Positions 30,001 through 39,699 of a stretch of 64,000 bases of DNA are shown piece by piece (position 1 is the first letter of the stretch; each line of letters starts with the position of its first letter). The position numbers were made by a program, and so were the translations under genes. This DNA is from Bilabrum cf. latius (lineage: Eukaryota > Bigyra: Bicosoecida > Bigyra > Bicosoecida): positions 620,001 to 684,000 of the forward strand of contig OZ237744.1 in assembly GCA_965178125.1 (NCBI GenBank), given 5' to 3'. The notes beneath the pieces were generated by a model that was not told where the DNA came from, made no database searches, and saw only the letters and a program-made list of their open reading frames with translations.

Positions 30001-33000
30001 CCAAGCACGTTTCGTTGCACCTTGTCCAAAGCACCTGATAAATCCTTCGCAAACGTGTTCACGTACTGGGTTCCGCCATAAAGAGATGCCCTTGCATCAA
30101 ATATAGTAATCGAGAATCCGAACAAGTATGCCTTCCCGAAAAGTCTGTTCATGATGTCGACTCGAAAGAACCCGTCAAAAAGGCCGATTCGGAAGGCAGC
30201 CTAGTTCCGCAGCGTTAGCTCCATGTGAGCTCCGATGAAAGTATTCCCGAAGGAACGCTTGTGTCGCGTGTCTTTCCCGAGAACGACATTGATGAGAGTG
30301 AACACGCCAAGACGACGAGCTCGGTGAGTCATGGCTGTGGCGGTTGCGGACCTTCGCCTGAGTCTGCGACCAGATCCACCATCTGTAGGCAGAGTGTGCA
30401 TAGCATGTGGTGCAGATGCAAATGCCACGGCTTCCAATGATTCAACGAGAGAACCTGCCTCCGTGCCGCGCCACACGTTTTGAAGCTCTCCTGGATGCAT
30501 TCCGTACGGCATGGCACCAAGTGCCTCGTCGTTGAAAAGCCTGCTGCGGTGCGCGTCTGCTGCATGATGCGACGCTCCGGACTCACCAGTTTCAAGAAGC
30601 GAGCGAAGACGCCTTCCTTGGCCATACGGAGAGAACCTGCTGGTCATTCCATCCTCGGAAAGGATCCGGCGATGCTCATGGCCCAGGTGCATCGCTAGGA
30701 AGGAGTGTATCTCGTGCAGCAGCTCTGAACGCCGAGTGCAAGCCACGGAGCATTCACCGGCGCATCGCTTCGCGGTCATTCCACGCTTCAGCTTGCAAAG
30801 CGGGGAACTTGCACGGCAAGCCTTAATGCAACTGTCTTGGTCAGCCTCGTGTAGATTGCTACGTTCAACGAACCCAAGAAGGGAATCAATCGTGTCCTCC
30901 CTGGGAGTCTTCATCATAGCTAGAGGAGAGGATGGCATTATTGCTTCACCTGAATCCTAGACCCTGTCAGACGCACCTTGGGACGAGAACATGAACGTGA
31001 GACCACCCATGGCAGCCAGTTTCGCATCTGGGTCTGGGTCAGCGAGGACAGTTTCCAGCAGGACATCCTCGGCAGACGGCACCGGCCCGGTTTCAAAACG
31101 CAGCCGGCGACCCGCCCGAGCACGTGGACGAGCGGGTGCGGCGACCCATTCCAGGACTGGGTGTGCCTGTCTTCCTGCAGACGCAGCACCGGGGCAAGTC
31201 AGCCCGCCAAGCTGACTGGCCAGGGGCTGTGGCTGACTGGATGATACATCATCGCCACCTTGATCTGCTAGCATCCTTGCAGTTGGAAGACCCTGGAACA
31301 TGGAGCACAGCGTACAGCTGCTGTCAGCTGAACTTGGTGATGACTGTGATAGAATGCGGTGATTCCCATTGCCCAACTTGAACTCGGCGACATCTCCATC
31401 CAATACTGACAATGCGTTCCCCGTGTGGATAGCAATCGCAGCTGACAAAGCAAGTCCATGCTCTCCCCCATGCAAGTGTAAGGACTCTTCGATGTGCTTC
31501 AATTCGCGCGGCTAAGAGGCCGTATTCGAAGCACGCAGGCTGTCCTGACCGGACTGCTCCACTGCGTCGTCTGGATGGTGCCTCGCGAGCACAGCCAGAG
31601 CAACGGCTCGAATGTTCCGATGCGGGTAATTGAGCAGCTCGCCGGCAGCTCTCACTCCTGCAGGGTGGCGAAGGTTCCCAAGTGCCATCAGAACTGTGAT
31701 TGCCTTGTGAGCAGCCGACTGGAACGAGTCGCGCAATAGCGTGGTGGCAGCCTCAGTCTCGGCACTCTCAACTTCGCCATCGATGTGGCCTGCTCCATCC
31801 GACGATGATACACGAGACATCTCTGCAACAGCCTAAGCTACTTCTGCCTCCAGGTGCTGCTCAAACAAATCGTCCCGAAGGGCCTCAATGCCCATCGCTG
31901 CAAGCTCGTGCAATGACGATGCGGATTTGGGGCAGTGAGCAGCAGCGGGCCAACTCGCGTTCAGATAACCAGTAGATGCAGCCGATCCGATCCACCTTCG
32001 GACATCATCCTCGTGCATGCCGCTCCCCTGTGCCATCCACCGAACCCGAAAGCGCTCTGCAGCGCGCACGACAGGCTCTGATGCAGCCGACCCGTTGGAC
32101 GGTAGGGCGCTGGAACCATCGTTGCCTTGTGCCCACAGCTAGACAGCGTCATCCAGAGCTCGCAATCGAAGGCGACGATGCGGCTACAGGGCTTGAACCG
32201 CGTCTTCATGTGCTGATTGAAGCCTCTGCGCAGCCCTATCCCGCAGAGCAAGCCAACGAGAGTGAACACTGTGCGCTTCGATAGATGAGCCAGCAAGCTA
32301 TGCAAGGTCGGGATCAGCCAAAACATCTCCTGCGGTGATCCTCTCTGCTAAGTTTCTTGCTTCCTGCAGAGATCGCTGCTTCGAGCGAAGGCTGCGACCG
32401 TCGGCACTCTGAACACCAAACGCCTCAGATTCGAGCAAGAGAGAGTCAGCAGTCCTGCGGTAGCTTCTTCCCGCCTGCTTCTGTCCAGAGTACACCGCAG
32501 CTGCCAGCGCCATGTGTGCCTGAGACAGCAGCTTGGCACCACTGCCCAGGCTGCCTGCACTGGCTTGCAGGGACTGAGCATCGCCATCCTCAGCCATGGA
32601 CACCAGAGCATCGAGAGCTTCGATCGCCTCAATGCTGGGAGAATCCACAGAGGGTAGCGCGTCGATGGCAGCTTCAAGCGCCATCTAAGACTTGAATTGT
32701 ACGCCGTGTCGCAGTACGTCAACTACAAGGTTAGTAGCCAACGCGTGCGCCTTCCGCGCGCTTCCCCTGGTGTCCACGTCTACAAGGGAAGTCATGGATG
32801 ATACAAGGATGCTCGTCTCGCGATGTGAGGGCTGCAGCTAGACAAGAGGCAGCAGCATCGATGCCTCCCGGGAAATACTCTGCATGGCCTCGTGACTGCT
32901 CGCAGGCAAGCTGGAGTTGTCTGCCATGGTGGAGGCGCGCGTAACCGCTTCTACGCACCTCGACGAAGGGCCATTGAAAGCAGCGTCTGCGGACTGCTGC

Positions 33001-34904
33001 ATGTAGCCACTCTCGCTTGCGACCGGCGCAATTTCGTCGTATAGGCCGAGCAGCGCACTAGCTGTTGCATCTGATAGGATCGAATGCAGTAGCTTAGGGC
33101 GCAAACAAGCGTCCTGTACCAATGCGGCGTGCGCAGCAGCCACCGCGGCGGGACATCGCAGCGCAGCGTTCCTCAGGTAGATGAGGACCTTGTTCGGAGC
33201 CATGTCGCTCCAATCACCGCTTGGTTCCCCGCCTTCTGACGACAGTGGCTCGTTACTGAGGCCATCGAGGTCGTAATCCTCACCGGCATCGGCGGCGGCA
33301 GCTGCTCCAAGTGGGTCCCCTGCACTGTCATCTTGATGGCTGAGGCCGTGCTCGTGCACATGGGGCTGCACCGCACTGTCGTTGTGATACGTGTCTGGCA
33401 ACGACCTCAACAGCCAAACGATGCGGCGAGACATGGCATGCAGGGAACAAGTTCTCTTGCTGGACTTCTGTGCGCGGGACGTCTCGGCATGCTCAGACTC
33501 GTCCATGTGCCACGTGGCCCGCGACCCACCGCCGTGCGCCCTGGCTTGTGCTGCCGCATCTGCAGCATCCTCGCCAGAAATTACCTCTTCGCTCCACTCT
33601 CCAGCCTCCTGGGCCAGTTCAACGTGTAGGGCGACGTCTGGGACTACTGGAACAGGGACGAGCGAGTCCTCTGGGCGGGCTGACTGCGCCGACTCACCGC
33701 CACCCAGCAAAACCCGGTGGTTGTGATGCCCCCCACTCCCAGGCTCGCGACCCTGGATCAGGTAGTCGGGGTGTCCAGCATAAAGCTCGTCATGAAGGGT
33801 GCCTTCCTCCCCAATTCTCTCGATCGAGAGCTGCCTCAGCTCTGCCCGCACCATCCGCTCGTGGTGTTGGTCGGGGGCAAATGGCCAGTGCATGCTAGGC
33901 CGGCGCCTTGACTCCGCATCCGCTGCGTCCTGGTCGAAGAACGGATCCTTGCGGCCGTGCGCGCCGGCTGCCTCGTCCTGCCCGTGGCCTTGCATGTCTG
34001 CTCTGCCCATGCCGGCGCCGGGAATTGAGACGAGTGTGGTGTGCCGCACGCGGCCTGGCAGGCGGGAGTTGCTGTGAGCTGCGAGAGCGCCTCCAGTAGT
34101 AAATGCACTCCAGTCTGCTTCTTGCACCGATGAAGTCCTGGGCGCCCCCCCGTGGGGATCCAGCTGGCTAGCTCCGTGGGGTGCAGACACGGTGGCGTCA
34201 GCTGACGTGCCTTGGGCCCCCCTTCGGACGTAGTCGCGGTGCGTGATGATCTTGCGGGAGGTGGCGCCCTGATGCACGTATGAGGCGGCGTACACTCCGG
34301 AAGAATCGCGTTCGATGGCGGTGTGTACTGGAGCGGCTGGGGGTGGCACAGCACCTTCGGTCCGCTCGTGCCACGCGGGCTTGGGGCCGTTTTGCAGCAT
34401 GCCAAAGATGCCCCGCTTCAATATGGCAGAGTCCTCAAACTCTGAACTGCTCAAAAACACGCCAAGAAGGCCTCCCGTGGAGCATTGATACTCTGCCATG
34501 GCAGGGTACGTGCCGTGCTTTCGTGCCTCAGACTCAACTCGAGGCGACCGTACAAACGGTTGGTCCAATCCCCAATCGTAGATCTCATGACCAGGAAAGG
34601 ATGCAGTTCGCACGTCGTCAATCACCAAATCAACGAAAACTGAACCGTTGCTTGGATGGGACGGTCCGCAACCCTGAGATTCGCGCGTGGAAAAGCGCAC
34701 CCAATTTGATTGCCTCGCGCTCGTTCCGTGCGAGGACTCCAGCGATGATCCAATGTCCAGCAATCCAACCCAGTCAGATTCAAAAGAGAAGCGAATGCCT
34801 AGCTAAGCAGGCTTTGCGGCTACCGCCACATGGAGCTAAACGACCAACGAAAAAACGCAAGCCATTGCTGCGGCTAGGGCCGCTCGGCGCCTGGATAACT
34901 CCAT
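1..34904 (-). CDS. Giant secreted large-lipid-transfer-protein-like protein with fibronectin-III-like repeats (C-terminus beyond window)
   Basis: One frame runs from the ATG at 34904-34902 to the left edge, over 11,600 codons, with no TAA or TGA found and at least 70 in-frame TAGs; all 45 TAGs that bound the longer open segments were checked individually. The N-terminus (MELSRRRAALAAAMACVFSL) looks like a signal peptide, which decided the start. Domain order: vitellogenin/apoB-type lipid-transfer module (about 34730-30960), amphipathic helices (about 30110-26650), a beta-rich stretch (about 26400-24150), then fibronectin-III-like repeats to the edge, with inserts near 8400-6050 and 3960-3450. 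Many N-glycosylation sequons (NSS, NGS, NAT), for example at 2100-2900, fit an extracellular protein. No intron is needed anywhere, unlike several neighbours. The lipid-carrying role is inferred from the first module. It shares a 420-base upstream gap with the E1 gene. The true end lies outside the window. Confidence 0.9.
3450..3960 (-). other. ZU5- or GAIN/GPS-like beta-sandwich module
   Basis: The segment begins GGIVIPPGAVQAPPGSKI, a pattern typical of ZU5-type beta-sandwiches. It then runs through PALHLWDTEEEKWIHARE and a cysteine to LCHLTQFGM, which resembles the C-terminal strand of GPS motifs (Cys, HLT, F). Only some of the usual GPS cysteines and tryptophans are present, so autoproteolysis should not be assumed. 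It lies among the last fibronectin-like repeats visible in the window. Confidence 0.4.
6051..8411 (-). other. FG-GAP/integrin-alpha-like insert within the repeat array
   Basis: The repeat rhythm breaks here and is replaced by segments such as VGFGAAIAGRDDILAVSNP followed by EGRVYVYG near 6600-6725, which resemble FG-GAP blades (FG, hydrophobic strand, PxxxxxGxVYVF). A second candidate blade lies near 7360-7470 (GHRIDDALGMFAWSG). A beta-propeller inserted between fibronectin-like domains would be typical of adhesion proteins. Recognition is by eye only; calcium-binding DxDxDG loops are not obvious. Confidence 0.4.
8460..24143 (-). repeat. Tandem fibronectin-III-like repeats of the minus-strand giant
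   Basis: A degenerate unit recurs through this span: W-x-G-F-x-D-x-E-S-G-(I/L), then a strand ending VGxxPGxxD, then a Y-x-x-x-V-R-A-x-N-x-A-G strand, then SDGV-x-V-D-x-(T/S)-P-P. Clear copies include WSGFEDPESGIYRYYLSL near 23300, HDVTPPVLLPRR near 22150, LDRTPPVLSSVNV near 20970 and WQGVSDPESGIKKAWW near 10930. The pattern suggests an Ig-like beta-sandwich in an extracellular stalk. Copies are highly diverged at DNA level, so the array is old rather than recently expanded. The same unit continues patchily down to the left edge, for example SSDGFATDSTPPRILW near 4650 and LVDDTPPVPTGP near 5250. Confidence 0.75.
24150..26410 (-). other. Beta-rich region of unknown fold in the giant protein
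   Basis: About 750 residues with many short beta-like strands and paired cysteines. The DGALLVVMERGGNGQVRKIF and NRVFGFKAADIRAG segments resemble beta-propeller or lamin-G-like strands, but no family is recognised. It ends in a dense basic stretch (IVRGRGRRRLGELEPG, about 24805-24750) that could be a proprotein-convertase site. A Cys-containing beta segment (CFGFREKCFSVGFGKVCIP) follows just before the first fibronectin-III-like repeat, whose boundary motif is YDTTPP. Confidence 0.4.
26650..30110 (-). other. Long amphipathic alpha-helical region
   Basis: More than a thousand residues with heptad-like spacing of hydrophobic residues between charged ones, for example LGRRLALLLRKFREKVEPFV and VAQFAEDVLQYLDSLLDTF. 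Prolines are sparse and tend to fall between helices. It follows the lipid-transfer module directly, the position occupied by lipid-binding amphipathic segments in apoB-type proteins. A coiled-coil or rod role is the alternative. Repeated TAGs at 28488, 28209, 27999, 27831, 27795, 27624, 27519 and 27465 fall within or between polar helix faces, which suits a polar residue. Confidence 0.55.
30957..34800 (-). other. Large lipid transfer (vitellogenin_N/apoB-like) module of the giant protein
   Basis: This region follows the vitellogenin_N layout by eye. A beta segment GGLLGVFLSSSEFEDSAILK is followed by RGIFGMLQ, matching the family pattern of a hydrophobic strand, then N(I/L)KRGI and a leucine. 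Next comes a segment resembling the strand before the first conserved cysteine (SSGVYAASYVHQG). HEAT-like helices follow: KLLHSILSDATASALLGLY, then AITVLMALGNLRHPAGVRAA with NIRAVALAVLARH, and DVLLETVLADPDPDAKLAAM, close in pattern to the apoB helical repeats. A His/Gly/Ala-rich low-complexity stretch interrupts the early part (about 34300-33250). In animals this module loads and carries lipid in vitellogenin, apoB and MTP. The assignment is pattern-based and needs a profile search. Confidence 0.65.
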
Positions 34905-35324
34905 TGCAGCACAAATAGTGCTTTGAGTCTAGGCAGGTATTTCTTGCAAGTGCTTCAAGAGGATCGCAAGCAGGCTTTCAGAAAGCTAACCCTACGTCCT
35001 AGAACAACGTTCCACCAGGCGGCAACTATGCCGTTTCTAGATTCTGTACCAAGAGCCGGAGTTTTAGGATCTCTTATCCCGATATTCTGTACTTCGGGCA
35101 ACAATTACCCAATATAAGTTGTTTGATTTACCTGGGAACAGGTGTGAAGAGCAGAACTTCCAGGATACGACGATTTGCGACCAGAACTGCACTTGGTAAA
35201 AGTATCATTCGGAATTTTATCTAATATATCGGTATTTAATCAGTGTAGTTTTTAAACCCTGTTGACGGCGGTCATTCGCCAGTTGGAGCGACATTCTGCA
35301 GGCCTTACCAAGTAGACGGCAACG
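34905..35324. promoter_or_regulatory. Divergent intergenic region between the giant gene and the E1 gene
   Basis: A 420-base gap separates two start codons pointing away from each other, so it must hold both promoters and 5' untranslated regions. It is less GC-rich than the flanking coding DNA and contains the AT-rich patch around 35205-35255. No TATA box or other named element can be assigned with confidence. Confidence 0.5.
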
Positions 35325-38300
35325 ATGGCTGCAAGCGGTAGTGGAGCTGCTTCTGGAGCAGGAGATGGGAAAGGATCCGTTGATATGGACCTTTACTCTA
35401 GGCAAATTGGAGTATACGGTCTCGAAACGTAAGCGAGCAATTCTCGGAGAATGAAATGCGTCAATAATTTCGTTTTATCGAAACGAATCAACTGCATGAT
35501 ATGTTTGATAGTGCTTATGCTGATGTGCTTATTTCGAGAATCAAGATTAGAACGGTTGGACGGATCAATGGCCGTTCCCAGCTGCCCGAGAAAACGCGAG
35601 TGCTTCGCCGGCCCGATTTCTTCACCACAGTATGAGCAAGCTGGTCCGCACTAGCGTTCTAGTCTTGGGAGAGCTGAGAGGTCTTGGGGTCGAGATTGCT
35701 AAGAACATCGTGCTGGCAGGGCCACGGCGCGTTTCTATTCTCGACAGCTCCGCCTGCCAAGCACGGGATGAAGGTGTGAATGTGAGGAATTCCGATGCGT
35801 TGATTATCTCTATTTGTAGCATTGCATGTTTCCGTGGCCCGATGGTCCATGATCTGCTGGTATTCACCGTGTTTGCCAAGTGTTGCAATTCGCAGTACTA
35901 CATTAGCGCGGAAGATGCGAAGGCTGGCACCCGCAGAGACGTGGCAGTTGCTCCACGCCTGGCAGAATTGAACGACTACGTTCTAGTTGGCATCCCTGTC
36001 GCCGCCGATGGCTCCAACAAGCGCGTGGATCCCGCCGCCAAAGAGGCCCCGGCCGGCTCGTGCGCGTCGCTTGACGACGTCACAGCGGCTGTGATCTCGC
36101 AGTTTGACGTGGTCATTTGCGTGGGTAACGTGGGCCGCAAGGCAGCAGAACGCATTGACGCGCTATGCCGCGCGAACCCTCGCCCCTCGCTGGCCCACGA
36201 GGCCAACGAGAACGTCCGGAACCAGACAACCGTGTTCATCGAGTCCTCGGTGCGCGGGCTGGCCGGGAGGATCTTCTGCGACTTTGGAAAGGGACACTTG
36301 ATCTCTGACGCTGACGGCCAGCAGCCGCACACGGTGGTGGTAGAGGGCGTGAGCCGAGACGAGCAGGCGGTGGTGTTCGTGGACGCATCCAAGAGCGGGA
36401 GGGTGGAGCAGGGCGAGTACATCAAGTTCAGAGACGTGAAGGGCATGAAGGAGCTGGAAGGCATCAAGGCGTGCAAGGTGGTCAAAGTGGACCCCGGGTC
36501 TAGCACTCTCACGATCGACGTGGACACCCGCGAGTTTGGGGAGTTCCAGTAGGGCAATGCCTCGGCCGTTGTGGTGAAAGTACCCTTCGCTGCAGACTTC
36601 CCCTCCCTGGCAGACTCGAGGAAGAAGCCCATTCCTGGAGACGATGGACCCGGTGGAGGGATGTGGCACTGGTTCGACTTTTCCCAGATGGCCAACCCTG
36701 CCCTCGGGCACGTGGCACATGCCGCCATCGACGACTGGGTGGATGAGAACCCCAGCAAGGCCGTCCCCGTCAATGACGCTGCCTTCGAGGACTGGGTGGT
36801 GGAGAAGACCAAGGCGATCGCAGCTGCCGAAATCGACGAGGCTTGCAAACCACCCATGTCGGCCGAGGACGGCAAGGCCTACTCGGAGCAGGAAGAGGCC
36901 GTGATTCGCGAGATCGCTCGCGGGGCAGGTGCCGAGGCGCAGCCGCTGGCAGCCTTCTTCGGCGGCTTTGCAGCCCAGGAGGCCGTGAAGGTGACGGGGC
37001 GTTACACCCCCTTGCGGCCTTACATCTACTACGATGGGGTGCTGGCGCTGCCGTGGGACATTCTTGGATCGGATCGATCCGAGACCGAATTCACGTATCG
37101 CATCGACGGTGCGCCCGCCGGCCAGGACCCGAAGGAGGCAGCGGCCAAGGCCGAGGTGAGGCCACCGAGGGCAGAGTACTTCGCGAGCAATGCGGATGGT
37201 TTCAAGGCTCGCGGGGACCGATACGATGACCTGAGGGCAGTCTTCGGGCAGGCGATACTGGACAAGCTGGCGGCACAGAGGATTTTCCTGGTGGGCGCCG
37301 GTGCTCTCGGCTGCGAGCTCCTCAAGAACTTCGCGCTGCTCGGTGTTTCTACCGGGAAGGGTGCACGCATCACTGTGACCGACATGGACCGCATCGAGAA
37401 CAGCAACCTGAACAGGCAGTTCCTCTTTCGCAAGGCCGACGTGAGCAGCCCCAAGTCGGTGACGGCGGCCCGCGCTGCCATGGCGATGAACAAGTCGATG
37501 CTTGTGGAGGCCCTCGAGGTGCGGGCGGCCCCTGACACGGAGCAGACGTTTACGGACGAGTTCTGGGACAGTCTCACCACTGTGATCCCCGCGCTGGACA
37601 ACATGAAGGCGAGGAAGTACATCGACTCGAAGTGCGTGTGGCACGGGCGCCCCATGGTGGAGAGCGGCACCCTCGGCACTCAGTGCTCGCTCCAGGTCGT
37701 GCTGCCTCACCAGACGTGCAGCTACTCCGAGAACGCGGATCCGCCGGAGAAAGAGACTCCCCTGTGCACGCTGAAGAACTTCCCATACGAAATGGACCAC
37801 TGCATCGAGTGGGCGCGAGACAAGTTCGAGGGTCTCTTCGTGCAGAGCGCGCAGGAGGCTGCCAAGTTCTGCGCGGATCCCGCTGGCTGGCTCACAGAGC
37901 TGGGTCAAGAGGCCTCTCAGAAGGGACAGCTCGTCAAGGTCACCAAGACCCTGGAGGTGCTCGAGGCGGCGTCCGAGGGAACGTTCGCCGCATGCGTGCG
38001 TCTCGCCATTCGGGATTTCCACGCTGACTTCAACCTGAGGATCAGGAAGCTGATCCATCAGTTCCCTGAGGACTATGAGACCAAGACTGGCAAGTTTTGG
38101 TCCGGAACCAAGCGGTTCCCAGCTGCCGCCAGCTTCGACTTCAACGACCGGATGCACCGCGCGTACGTGGCGCATGCTGCGTCCATCCTTGCCGACTCGC
38201 TTGGCATCAAGGTACCGGAGGACGTGGAGGTGTGGATTGCCCCCCAGCCTGAACCTGAGGCTGCTGCTGCTGCTGCCGCGGCAGGCAGCAAGGGCACGGA

Positions 38301-39306
38301 AGCCCTACCTGTTGACCCCGCTCTTGAGGGCATGTGCGCCGCGGCGACTGGCGACCTGCAGCCGTTCCAGCCCGCCAAGATGGAGCTGAAGCAGAAGGAG
38401 GGTGGGGGCGAAGAGCTGGTCGAGGTCGACGACGAAAAAGCCACGGCCCAAGAACTCGCAGAAGCGAAGGCTCGCCTCGTCGCCAGGTTCGGGGACGGCA
38501 CGGAGGGAGCAGAGGCCCCGAGCAGTGCCGCCCGCGGTGCCGTGTCGAGCAAGATTGTTCCGGCCGAGTTCGAAAAGGACGACGACTCCAACCACCACAT
38601 CGACTACTGCACGGCTGCCTCCAACCTCCGGGCTGCCAACTACAGGATTCCACAGGCGCCCCGGCACGAGGTGAAGCGCATTGCGGGTCGGATCACCCCG
38701 GCAGTCGCGACGGCCACGTGCTCCATCACCGGCCTCGTCTGCCTCGAGCTACTCAAGCTCGTGCAGGGCGGCATCGTGCCCAAGTGCAGGTACCGCCAGG
38801 GCGCCATTAACCTGGGCAAGATCGGTGGGCAGCTCTCCGAGCCCGGGGCGCCCAAGCGCACGAAGAGTGTCGAGATGGACCCCACGCTGTTCATGCCGAT
38901 CCGGGCGGTGCCGGAGGGTTTCACTACTTGGGACAGGATCGTGATCAACAAGGACGACGTGGCAGCTAAGGGTGACCTCACCTTCCAGGAATTCCTGGAT
39001 GCGGTGTCTGCAGAGCTGCCAGAGGGCGTGTCGGCTTCTGAGATCGTAGCTGGAGGCATGATCTTGCACAGCCCCGCCATGTTCGCCGCCCACAAGGAGA
39101 ACCTGCCCAAGCCTCTGTACGCGCGCTGGGCGCAGCGCGATCCTGACAGCGCCAAGATGCTCGGAGATCGGCCGTACCTCGTCCTGTCGGTGCAGGCCGA
39201 AGACAGCGAGGCGACCGAGTGCCACATCCCGGTAGTGCAGTACTACTTCAGAGACCCTGCGAGCCAGGGAGCGGCTGGAGGGGCAGCCACTGGTGGAGGG
39301 CAGTAA
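35325..39306 (+). CDS. UBA1: Ubiquitin-activating enzyme E1
   Basis: Activates ubiquitin with ATP and passes it as a thioester to E2 enzymes. Three exons: 35325-35428, 35631-35781 and 35896-39306 (TAA stop), 1,221 residues. Intron 1 (gtaagc...cacag) joins DLYSRQIGVYGLE to T-MSKLVRTSVLVLG, as in all E1s. Intron 2 (114 bases, gtgagg...cgcag) has no in-frame stop; removing it restores the usual spacing, DEGVN to YYISAED. The active adenylation site is VGAGALGCELLKNF (about residue 551) with DRIENSNLNRQFLFR. The catalytic cysteine is Cys709 in PLCTLKNFP, and the C-terminal ubiquitin-fold domain ends near VQYYFRD. The in-frame TAG at 36550-36552 is residue 304; animals and plants have Arg or Lys there. 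Oddities: one extra residue in LGELRGLG near the start and an Ala-rich insert near 38250-38290. Likely cytosolic and nuclear. Confidence 0.97.
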
Positions 39307-39699
39307 ATCATGCAAACAGAACTTCTATGAAGTTTGAGCTCCAAATTCGTCTCCTACAATTCTTCTACTTCTTCTACATCAGTATTTACCAACAGAATAC
39401 ACCGGGACCCAAAATATCTTGTTATTTAAATAGTAATGTGTAGTTTAGAAAGAATGGGCGTTTCGGTCTCTTGGAGAAATCACAGCATAAAATGGGGACC
39501 AATGGGCCATATATTGACAGACGTATGATCGTACAATCCTTGTGTTGCGTCATCCTTGTGATGTCATTGGTTGTATAGTCTCGTGAGGCCCTGGTGTCCC
39601 AAGAACACCGTTTGGCATCTTCAGCGTTCGCCTGTTGGGCTACCAGAATTGACTGATTCAACAGCACGGCGCACTCCTACGATTAAATTGTTGTGGATT
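39307..39699. other. Intergenic region between E1 and the plus-strand giant
   Basis: An AT-rich tail follows the E1 stop, with a short TTCTAC-like repetition at about 39360-39378 and poly-T/A runs, consistent with a 3' untranslated region. The rest must hold the promoter and leader of the next gene. No RNA gene or named motif was found. Confidence 0.4.

Noticed and set aside
36163-38175. Long minus-strand open frame opposite the E1 gene
   Set aside because: Antisense shadow caused by GC-rich third positions; the E1 frame on the other strand has all family motifs.
39355-39380. TTCTAC-like simple repeat
   Set aside because: Short and imperfect, within the probable E1 3' untranslated region; no function indicated.
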